Origin: a virus
IMG/VR virus record: IMGVR_UViG_3300048023_000163
Span: 1 to 33,004 of that record
Direction: 5' to 3' (one strand)
Length of the DNA stretch: 33,004 bases
Positions 1-4,980 of the stretch are shown piece by piece. The position numbers and the translations under genes were made by a program. The stretch's first letter is position 1. Every line of letters begins with the position of its first letter. The notes below the pieces were generated by a model. The model was not told the DNA's origin. It saw only the letters and a program-made list of their open reading frames with translations, and made no database searches.

Positions 1-21
1 AGGCTGGATAACTTTGACTAA
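1..21 (+). CDS. 3' fragment of small early gene (alternative copy of the gene at 32415)
   Basis: The first 21 bases read RLDNF-D-stop in the frame of the gene that ends at 32597 (RLDNFA-stop). The following bases also match the region after 32597. This is therefore the tail of a second allele or copy of that 60-aa gene, cut by the window edge. No function is known. Confidence 0.6.
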   Translation, partial: RLDNFD

Positions 22-59
22 CTTGTTTAAACTTTCTTAATGTTTATAGGGAGAGCAAC

Positions 60-230
60 ATGGTACAGCGTTACGCTTACGCAGAGACGGGCGACCAGAT
101 ACGAGACGCGGCAGACGGCTATCTGCACAGCGGAGAGGTCAACGTTTACGAGTTCATTTACTGGTGCGAGCGGTTTGGTCTAGCCAGTGAGGACATTATC
201 GACATACTAAAAGAGGAGCTAGCAGAATGA
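60..230 (+). CDS. Small early phage protein, 56 aa (allele or paralogue of 32636-32806)
   Basis: An ATG at 60 follows a good ribosome binding site (GGGAGA, about 6 nt upstream) and gives a 56-residue acidic protein starting MVQRYAYAETGDQ and ending LKEELAE. Its stop overlaps the start of the next gene as ATGA, so the two are probably translationally coupled. A homologous reading frame at 32636-32806 has the same length and differs at 7 residues, all outside the shared core YWCERFGLASEDIIDILKEEL. Keeping length and frame while drifting in sequence supports a real gene. The protein is soluble and probably helical; I do not recognise a family. It belongs to the early cluster. Confidence 0.65.
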   Translation: MVQRYAYAETGDQIRDAADGYLHSGEVNVYEFIYWCERFGLASEDIIDILKEELAE

Positions 231-553
231 AGACACTACGAGAGAAGATCATCGAGGCTTGCCCTGAGCTGGGCAATTACGAGGTTCAAATCTTGATGGA
301 AGAGCTACGCGTTAATAGTCGCGATGAGAACGTCTATGAAGCGCAGATCAAGGTCACAGCACAGAGCCTATTCGCTGAGATGTACCGATGGCGAAAGGGT
401 GAGACTCTCAAGTCCATCTACAAGGCCGCAGAGCTACTTAAAGAGGCAGACAGTATCCTTGCTGACATTCCTGAGATCAGCGAAGAGGTAGCCATGACAC
501 AGCTAGCTATACGCGACAATGTGACGTACCTTTTCAAAGAGGCCAATAAGTGA
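227..553 (+). CDS. Early phage protein of unknown function, 108 aa
   Basis: This 108-residue, probably all-helical acidic protein begins MKTLREKIIEACPELG. Its start overlaps the stop of the previous gene (ATGA), with GAGGAG upstream as ribosome binding site. The start of a second copy lies at 32803 and runs off the window end. The two copies differ around residues 18-25 (NYEVQILM versus NAEVKLLM) and are identical at DNA level from base 302 on. I see no catalytic motif, membrane segment or zinc ligand. The core (ENVYEAQIKVTAQSLFAEMY, then WRKGETL) looks like a conserved helix pair, but I cannot name the family. A role in the early takeover of the host is inferred from position only. Confidence 0.7.
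   Translation: MKTLREKIIEACPELGNYEVQILMEELRVNSRDENVYEAQIKVTAQSLFAEMYRWRKGETLKSIYKAAELLKEADSILADIPEISEEVAMTQLAIRDNVTYLFKEANK
302..428. repeat. Perfect 127-bp repeat, left copy (assembly closure point)
   Basis: Positions 302-428 are identical to 32878-33004. Upstream of each copy, the sequences 1-301 and 32577-32877 are clearly related but diverged. The last 127 bases of the window are therefore a k-mer-sized overlap with the body of the sequence. Confidence 0.9.
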
Positions 554-738
554 GCGAGCGTTATTACCCGGCGCAGTTAGTGAGGGTGTACTTCAAAACC
601 TGCGCTGTTAAAAAGGTTCAGCCCACATTCGAGGGGATGCACGAGTTCATTGCTGAGGTTCAAGGCGAGCAACAATACAACGGCATCAACATTAAAAGCA
701 TAGGCGAGGTGTTCAATGGCATTCCGTACAAGCGATAA
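550..738 (+). CDS. Small early phage protein, 62 aa, GTG start
   Basis: The start is GTG at 550, overlapping the previous stop as GTGA, with GAGG 8-9 nt upstream. The 62-residue product begins MSERYYPAQLVRVYFK and ends in a basic tail (GIPYKR). It is small, soluble and of mixed charge, with no motif I recognise. Its 3' end overlaps the next gene by 23 bp, which is typical of this compact early operon. Confidence 0.55.
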   Translation: MSERYYPAQLVRVYFKTCAVKKVQPTFEGMHEFIAEVQGEQQYNGINIKSIGEVFNGIPYKR

Positions 739-1024
739 CAAAATTCTTATTCAAATAAACGCAATCGTCCCGGATGACGCGGATGATTTTCATGGAGCTG
801 AGATCGAAGACTTTGACCGCGACAAGCTACAAGCTTTGTTGCTGGTAGACGAGGACGAGATCGAGGCAGATGTAGCAGTACGTCGAGAGGTATTTACCGA
901 TGAGGCATGGGGGCAAGTCGCCGTCTTCACTGAGGAGTTCATTGAAGTCATTAGCTGTAAGTGGAAAGGCTTTCATATCATCAATGCGGAAGACGTTTGT
1001 CAGGAGTTACACCATGAAGTTTAA
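716..1024 (+). CDS. Early phage protein of unknown function, 102 aa, very acidic
   Basis: This 102-residue protein has a strongly acidic middle (DDADDFHGAEIEDFDRD, then DEDEIEAD). It starts inside the end of the previous gene with a GAGG site about 8 nt upstream, and its stop lies 11 bp inside the next gene. Small, very acidic early phage proteins are often inhibitors or DNA mimics, but nothing here goes beyond composition. I do not recognise a domain. Confidence 0.6.
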   Translation: MAFRTSDNKILIQINAIVPDDADDFHGAEIEDFDRDKLQALLLVDEDEIEADVAVRREVFTDEAWGQVAVFTEEFIEVISCKWKGFHIINAEDVCQELHHEV

Positions 1025-1295
1025 AGCACCCAAGGAACTGCCCCTGGATTCATTGGAGCAGTCGCTTCAGATGCTGAAGGGCCTAAAGGTGGTCACTGAA
1101 GTAGACGAGACCCCGGAGCTGGGATCGTGTGAGTTCTACATGAACGATTATCTCGACATGATCGAGCGGGATTACAAGCACGGCTGGTCTGATGCCATGC
1201 GGAACCAATCAAATCTGTGCACGTCTGATGCGTACATGCAGGGTTATCAAGATTGCCGATACGAAAAAGAGTACCTGAGCAGAGATTTCACCTGA
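1014..1295 (+). CDS. Early phage protein of unknown function, 93 aa
   Basis: The frame is open from 900, but the likely start is the ATG at 1014, which has AGGAG 7 nt upstream and overlaps the previous stop by only 11 bp. The product (MKFKAPKELPLDSLEQ... to ...LSRDFT) has 93 residues. It has a C-terminal stretch rich in aromatic and charged residues (YKHGWSDAMRNQ, YMQGYQDCRYEKEY). No family is recognised. It is the last gene of the + strand early run and is followed by a hairpin (1303-1338). Confidence 0.6.
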   Translation: MKFKAPKELPLDSLEQSLQMLKGLKVVTEVDETPELGSCEFYMNDYLDMIERDYKHGWSDAMRNQSNLCTSDAYMQGYQDCRYEKEYLSRDFT

Positions 1296-1302
1296 TAAGA
1301 TG

Positions 1303-1338
1303 AACCGGCCTAAGGCTCCTCTTGCCTGTTGGCCGGTT
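1303..1338 (+). terminator. Hairpin between convergent early (+) and recombination (-) genes
   Basis: AACCGGCC (1303-1310) pairs perfectly with GGCCGGTT (1331-1338). An inner AGGC/GCCT pair (1313-1316 and 1324-1327) extends the fold. It sits 7 bp after the stop at 1295 in a convergent gap. There is no clear U-tract, so termination is inferred from position and stem strength. Confidence 0.5.
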
Positions 1339-1368
1339 GGTCGCATCCCGGTAGGCTAAATTGCGACA

Positions 1369-1551
1369 CTAATTACTCTCCCTTTCTAACGCACCATCAA
1401 TCGCGGCCCTTGTTGTAAAGGGTTTCTCGCTCGCATCCTTAAAGTAATTAATGCCTTGGTCATCCAAGATGCGGATAAGCTTTGGCACCTGATACACCTT
1501 GAAGATGTCGAACAGGTCACGGTAGTAAAGGTATTCAGTTTGATCTGTCAT
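1369..1551 (-). CDS. DUF4224-like small phage protein, 60 aa
   Basis: This 60-residue protein reads YRDLFDIFKVYQVPKLIRIL, then DDQGINYFKD, and ends ...AAIDGALERESN. The layout matches the short DUF4224 phage family: a helix-turn start, an L-x2-xGI-x-[FY] core and a final helix after a basic or aromatic step. The ribosome binding site AGGAG lies just upstream of the ATG. In temperate phages this family is often beside the integrase, where it may act in DNA binding or excision, but no integrase is visible here. It lies downstream of a strong terminator (1566-1588), so it may be expressed by read-through or from a weak promoter of its own. Confidence 0.5.
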   Translation of the reverse strand: MTDQTEYLYYRDLFDIFKVYQVPKLIRILDDQGINYFKDASEKPFTTRAAIDGALERESN

Positions 1552-1565
1552 TTGAATCTCCTATA

Positions 1566-1588
1566 AAAAAGCCCCGCCGAAACGGGGC
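1566..1588 (-). terminator. Rho-independent terminator of the recombination unit
   Basis: On the - strand GCCCCG, loop TTTCGG, CGGGGC is followed directly by TTTTTT. It sits 39 bp after the stop of the gene at 1628-1903 and closes the short leftward unit that starts at about 2540. This is a textbook stem plus U-tract. Confidence 0.85.
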
Positions 1589-1627
1589 AAGGGTATGGGG
1601 AAAGGAACGAAAACCCCACACTGGAAG

Positions 1628-1903
1628 TTACCAAGGGATGTCGTCGTTAGGGACAGGCGCTTGCTTAGGCTGTGCGTTAGCCGTTGGCTTCCACATGTCA
1701 CGCTCTGCGTACAACTTGCCGCCCTGAGACTGCTTGATATCAATGTTAATCCATTCAAGGCTAGGGTCTGCCTTCTTCTGTGCGGCAACCCATGCACCGA
1801 ACTCATCAAGCTTAAGAGAGATCTTCTCCTTAACCCAGTCTGGCGTGCCTTCGGTCTTGTTCTTGATGATCATGCCATCAACAAATACTTTCTCATCATT
1901 CAT
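1628..1903 (-). CDS. Small protein with SSB-like acidic C-terminal tip, 91 aa
   Basis: This 91-residue protein starts MNDEKVFVDGMIIKNK after a GGGAGAG ribosome binding site. The N-terminal 65 residues look like a compact beta-rich domain (VFVDGMIIK, WINIDIKQSQGGKLYAE). A short, disordered Pro/Gln linker (res ~74-84) leads to a last-residue motif PNDDIPW. Bacterial single-stranded DNA-binding proteins end in an acidic tip, DDDIPF, that docks host replication and repair proteins. DDIPW after a flexible linker is a close match. It lies directly behind a putative annealing protein. I infer a small ssDNA-binding or host-SSB-mimic role. The body is too short and diverged for me to confirm an OB fold. 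Confidence 0.55.
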   Translation of the reverse strand: MNDEKVFVDGMIIKNKTEGTPDWVKEKISLKLDEFGAWVAAQKKADPSLEWINIDIKQSQGGKLYAERDMWKPTANAQPKQAPVPNDDIPW

Positions 1904-1905
1904 GG

Positions 1906-2511
1906 TTACTCTCCCATTACTTTTCGTGCGGCATTGAACTCATCGGATTTGAGCGCGGCACGTTCAGCCGTAGTAAATACCCCGCCCTTTGAAGGTGCCA
2001 GCCACAAGGCTTGCTTGTCTTCGTTTGAAATCTCAGCCCATGCTTCAGCCACGCTCTCCCACTTCGGCTCATCCATGTCGATGTACTCCTTGATGAAGTA
2101 GATAGAGCCAGAGTTATTGCGCCATGCTTCGTTGTGAGCAATCAGCTTTTCCATATCTTCCTTGGAGGCTTGGCTACTCTGCTGAGTAATCGCGTTAGCT
2201 ACCTCATCTGCTGAGGCTATCTCGGAGCCACCCAGTCCGAAGAAGGCTAAGGCCCTGCCGACGGCGCTGGTCTCTGCATTCTCTAACGCTGAGGTTCGAT
2301 TAATCTTGCTCGCCGTTCTAACTTCTTCGGCGTAGCCAGTAGCAATGACTTGACCGGCACAGGCTATGGTTGCCTTGACAATAACGAGCACGTCATTAGC
2401 CTCGACTAGCTCGGTCTGAATGGTGAAGTCAGGGTGCTTCTCTCTAAACTCTTGGATACGCAAGGCTACAGTTTTGTACTCCTTGCCATGAATCTTTACC
2501 GTTCCACTCAT
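1906..2511 (-). CDS. Putative single-strand annealing protein (Erf/Rad52-like)
   Basis: The 201-residue protein starts after AAGGAG with MSGTVKIHGKEYKTVALRI. Residues ~9-60 resemble the N-terminus of phage annealing proteins (VALRIQEFREKHPDF, then ELVEANDVLVIVKATI). Residues ~72-96 carry the signature NRTSALENAETSAVGRAL followed by FFGLGG. I associate that signature with the Erf/Rad52-like phage recombinase superfamily. The C-terminal third is helical and acidic and probably a protein-binding tail. Such proteins anneal complementary ssDNA during replication and circularisation. The next gene encodes an SSB-like protein, 2 bp away, as in many phage recombination modules. Superfamily membership is from memory of the motif. 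The exact family is uncertain. Confidence 0.55.
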   Translation of the reverse strand: MSGTVKIHGKEYKTVALRIQEFREKHPDFTIQTELVEANDVLVIVKATIACAGQVIATGYAEEVRTASKINRTSALENAETSAVGRALAFFGLGGSEIASADEVANAITQQSSQASKEDMEKLIAHNEAWRNNSGSIYFIKEYIDMDEPKWESVAEAWAEISNEDKQALWLAPSKGGVFTTAERAALKSDEFNAARKVMGE

Positions 2512-2541
2512 CTCATTCTCCTTTGTTGAAATTTACTGAGA

Positions 2542-2596
2542 TGTAATGAGTGTACTTAAGTTGTAAGAAGATGTAAACATCTGTAAACATTTGTAA
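2542..2596. repeat. Six TGTA boxes phased at exactly 10 bp
   Basis: TGTAA or TGTAC occurs at 2542, 2552, 2562, 2572, 2582 and 2592, each exactly 10 bp from the next. Two neighbouring copies extend to TGTAAACAT. All boxes therefore lie on one face of the helix. The array overlaps the whole leftward promoter and sits in the divergent gap between the recombination and replication units. It looks like a cooperative regulator or iteron array. The protein that binds it is not known. Confidence 0.7.
2549..2577 (-). promoter_or_regulatory. Sigma70-type promoter for the leftward recombination unit
   Basis: On the - strand TTTACA (2577-2572), a 17-nt spacer and TACACT (2554-2549) form a good sigma70 promoter. 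Its start site is predicted near 2542, about 30 bp before the ATG at 2511. The -35 is itself one of the phased TGTA boxes, so a box-binding protein would directly compete with or recruit RNA polymerase. Confidence 0.6.
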
Positions 2597-2612
2597 TCAG
2601 GCGCACTGAGGT

Positions 2613-2641
2613 TTGACAGTTAGCCAAAACTAGAGCAAAGT
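2613..2641 (+). promoter_or_regulatory. Possible rightward promoter (-35 only is convincing)
   Basis: TTGACA at 2613-2618 is a perfect -35, located 58 bp before the ATPase start. The sequence 16-18 bp on (CAAAGT) is a poor -10. Either the promoter needs an activator, for instance one bound to the nearby phased boxes, or the match is chance. Confidence 0.3.
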
Positions 2642-2675
2642 TAGAGACTTTTCTGGAACAAAAAAGGAGATAAGA

Positions 2676-3827
2676 ATGATGGATGATTGGGAATGGTACG
2701 TTCAAGAGCAGAATAAAATCTCAGTACCACTAAGTCAGATACCCCAACCAATAGTAAATGGAGCGACACATCAAAACGGATCTTCGGCTTTATCAAGGCT
2801 GATGTCTGCCTCAGTAAACGGAAGAATCGAAGAGCTAGAAGAGCGCCTCGCGCAGGAGCGGGACGTAATTCCAGGCATGATTACGACTGGCACAGTCACC
2901 TTAGTCTACGCACCCAGCGGCGCAGGCAAGACAGTGTGGATACTGGGCAACTTATTCCAGTCTATTCGCAACAACCTGATACGCGGCTCCGATGTCATCT
3001 ACTTCAACGAGGATGACGGTGCCAAGGGTGTTCTTCAGAAGGCGAAGATGGGTAAGCGTCACGGCATGAACATGATTACCTTGGCTAACTCTGTTGACCC
3101 TAACCTACGCAAGACGGACGACGCGCTTCGCATGCTCGATCAAATACGCATAGAGGGCGAGGCCAACGGCAAGATCGTGATATGCGACACCCTCAAGAAG
3201 TTTGCCCCAGTGTTAAACAAGGGCGACATGCGGGACGTACTGCACGTCTTCCGTGAGTTCGCGGCGGCAGGTGGTACGGTCATCCTGTTAGGCCACTGCA
3301 ACAAGCATCGAAGCATGGACGGTCGATTGATCTACGAGGGTGTTGGAGATCTGAAGTCAGACGTTGACAATATGTTTGGCCTCGACCCAGTGAACGATAA
3401 GTTCGCCGCCTATCAAGAACTTCTAGTAATCAATGAAAAGGATCGTAGCCAGATCAGCTTCGAGGGCGGCTTCAAGTACAAGCAAACTAGCGCAGTTGTT
3501 CAGTACGAAGAGTCCGTAGACTCTGTTGAGTTTATGAGTACCGACGATATCAGCGAGCTTAAGGGCAAGCAGAAAGCGCAGATCAACATTGGTAAGGCTA
3601 TGTCTAAGTACGAGGATGAGTACATTCTACTCAGCAGTGTGATGAAAAGTAACAAGCTATGGGCGCAGTCAGAGTTGTTTGACTTGCTCAGCGATTCAGA
3701 GGTGAATCCCAATGGCTGTACCAAGAAGATGCTACGTAACTGCATCGACTTATTGAAGGGAAACAACCTAACGCTGGAGCGTAGAGGAGCGCACGGCAAG
3801 AAGTTTTATAGATGGAACCCAATGTAG
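2676..3827 (+). CDS. RecA-fold/RepA-like (AAA_25-type) replication ATPase
   Basis: The 383-residue protein is preceded by AGGAG 6 nt upstream. It has a disordered N-terminus (~1-45), a Walker A APSGAGKT at 79-86 and YFNEDDG at 109-115, where the catalytic acid is expected. Walker B IVICD is at 167-171, followed by TLKKFAP, and a sensor-like LLGHCNKH at 204-211. The C-terminal ~80 residues (from SKYEDEYILLSSVM) look like a winged helix. This order fits hexameric RepA/DnaB-core ATPases. Such proteins act as replicative helicase or helicase-loader motors. No primase or polymerase is encoded in the window, so this is probably the only phage-encoded replication motor and must recruit host enzymes. 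The next 130 bp hold an iteron-like candidate origin. Helicase versus recombination-mediator function cannot be decided from sequence alone. Confidence 0.8.
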   Translation: MMDDWEWYVQEQNKISVPLSQIPQPIVNGATHQNGSSALSRLMSASVNGRIEELEERLAQERDVIPGMITTGTVTLVYAPSGAGKTVWILGNLFQSIRNNLIRGSDVIYFNEDDGAKGVLQKAKMGKRHGMNMITLANSVDPNLRKTDDALRMLDQIRIEGEANGKIVICDTLKKFAPVLNKGDMRDVLHVFREFAAAGGTVILLGHCNKHRSMDGRLIYEGVGDLKSDVDNMFGLDPVNDKFAAYQELLVINEKDRSQISFEGGFKYKQTSAVVQYEESVDSVEFMSTDDISELKGKQKAQINIGKAMSKYEDEYILLSSVMKSNKLWAQSELFDLLSDSEVNPNGCTKKMLRNCIDLLKGNNLTLERRGAHGKKFYRWNPM

Positions 3828-3829
3828 AA

Positions 3830-3960
3830 TGCCCAGAATGCCCCGCTAGCCCCTAAAGCCCTTGTTTAACCCCCCACCCTAGCGGGAATCACCACCTAAC
3901 CCGCCCCCTAAAACAAAGGCATTGGGGGATTTCTGGGCAAACTGGGCAAACTGGGCAAAC
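3830..3960. repeat. Nested inverted repeats plus three 9-bp iterons (candidate origin)
   Basis: The gap between the ATPase gene and the NinB-like gene is highly structured. An outer inverted repeat TGCCCAGAA (3830-3838) pairs with TTCTGGGCA (3931-3939). An inner one, CCCGCTAG (3842-3849), pairs with CTAGCGGG (3879-3886). Three perfect tandem copies of CTGGGCAAA follow (3933-3941, 3942-3950, 3951-3959), and the first shares its core with the outer arm. The top strand is strikingly C-rich between the arms. This architecture, next to the replication ATPase, suits an origin or an operator. Confidence 0.5.
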
Positions 3961-3975
3961 TAAATGGAGATCAAA

Positions 3976-4401
3976 ATGACAGACCCATCACATCGCTGGA
4001 TAGTCGATAAGAAAGATAAGCTAGATTTCTTTATTAGCTTCGTGAAAGATCAGTACGAGAGTGGTAAGCACATCCTGTACACAATCAAGGACACCACACG
4101 AAGTGACAGGCAGAACAATGCCATGCACCTATGGTTCAGGCAGATAGCTGAGAAGCTAAATGATGCTGGCTACTGGGTGAGGCATCCGTTTAGTGATAAC
4201 TTCGAGATACCCTTTACTGAGGTGCTGGTAAAGGAGATGCTCTACAAGCCCACTGCAAAGGCCATGTTCAACAAGGAGACGACCACCAAGCTTACCCCCA
4301 GTGAACTCTCAGAGGCCGCTGAGGTGCTTGTACGGTGGCTCTCAGAGCACAAGGGAGTCTATGTACCGTTCCCTCAACAACTGAAGGATCAACTGAAATG
4401 A
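3976..4401 (+). CDS. NinB-like recombination protein
   Basis: The frame opens with an ATG at 3964, but that has no ribosome binding site. The ATG at 3976 has GGAG 6 nt upstream and gives a 141-residue protein, MTDPSHRWIVDKK. The motif DTTRSDRQNNAMHLWFRQIA (res ~39-58) followed by WVRHPFSDNFEIPFTEVLVK resembles the lambda NinB family, which has an RSxxQNxxLW helix and then a conserved W/F-rich step. NinB (Orf) is a recombination mediator that works with ssDNA and SSB to help RecBCD-independent exchange. A NinG-like gene follows two genes downstream, as in the lambda nin region, which strengthens the call. The C-terminal SEHKGVYVPFPQQLKDQLK is not typical of lambda NinB, so this is a distant relative at best. 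Confidence 0.5.
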   Translation: MTDPSHRWIVDKKDKLDFFISFVKDQYESGKHILYTIKDTTRSDRQNNAMHLWFRQIAEKLNDAGYWVRHPFSDNFEIPFTEVLVKEMLYKPTAKAMFNKETTTKLTPSELSEAAEVLVRWLSEHKGVYVPFPQQLKDQLK

Positions 4402-4553
4402 AGGACGACGTAGAGATAGCCATTCAATCGGCAGTGACAATGGCAGAAAGGTCGGGGCGAGACGTGGCTGTTATGCCAGACTTAAGCATCAAGTTTCTCA
4501 AGGATGCAGACCAAGATCCGTTAGAAATAATCAGATACAGCAAAGGGGAATAA
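4398..4553 (+). CDS. Small protein, 51 aa, between NinB-like and NinG-like genes
   Basis: ATG at 4398 overlaps the previous stop (ATGA), giving a 51-residue acidic protein MKDDVEIAIQSAVTMAERSG ending RYSKGE. The open frame extends upstream to 4335, but that part overlaps the NinB-like gene and is not needed. It has one amphipathic helix and then a beta-rich stretch (DVAVMPDLSIKFLKD). Function is unknown. Its position inside the recombination operon suggests an accessory role. Confidence 0.6.
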   Translation: MKDDVEIAIQSAVTMAERSGRDVAVMPDLSIKFLKDADQDPLEIIRYSKGE

Positions 4554-4554
4554 G

Positions 4555-4980
4555 ATGAAGCTTAAAAGAACAGCGGCAGACCACTGGTTCAGCAGGTGCG
4601 TAAGGCTACGCAATGACTTCAAGTGCCAAGGGTGTGGCTCACAGTACGAGTCAAACAGTAGTGGACTGCACTGCTCTCACTACTTCAGCAGGTCAAAGAA
4701 GGGTATCCGGTACGATGCCTTGAATGCCTTTGCCCACTGCTACGGTTGCCACCAGAAGTACGGCAGTAACCCTGATTACTTCGTGCGTCATTATATTGAC
4801 ACCTATGGCGAAGGTGCCTTGGAGTTAATTAGGGAAAAGGCAGAGGACATCAACCTCGGTAAGAGGATGAACAAGGAGCAGAAGCTAATCGCTAAACACT
4901 ATAAAACCGAAGCCGAACGTATGGAGAACGATCGAGCCTCGGGTGTAGCAGGGTGGCTAGAGTTTGTTAGCTGGGATTAA
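4555..4980 (+). CDS. NinG-like (Rap-type) zinc-binding recombination endonuclease
   Basis: The 141-residue protein has a zinc-finger pair CQGC (24-27), then LHCSHYFSR (38-46) and HCYGCHQKYG (61-70). It then reads NPDYFVRHYIDTYGEGALEL. This is the NinG/Rap layout: CxxC, a GHY/SHY-S motif, Cx2C-HxxxGN and a C-terminal helix containing YGxxxxExL. Lambda NinG is a structure-specific endonuclease that cleaves D-loops and branched recombination intermediates. The small protein at 4398 ends 1 bp before it, so they are co-transcribed. Its stop lies inside a bidirectional hairpin shared with the convergent gene. The family call is fairly secure. Confidence 0.8.
   Translation: MKLKRTAADHWFSRCVRLRNDFKCQGCGSQYESNSSGLHCSHYFSRSKKGIRYDALNAFAHCYGCHQKYGSNPDYFVRHYIDTYGEGALELIREKAEDINLGKRMNKEQKLIAKHYKTEAERMENDRASGVAGWLEFVSWD

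Noticed and set aside
1595-2101. 168-aa + strand frame opposite the SSB-like and annealing genes
   Set aside because: It crosses a terminator and two well-supported - strand genes, has no ribosome binding site and no recognisable protein pattern.
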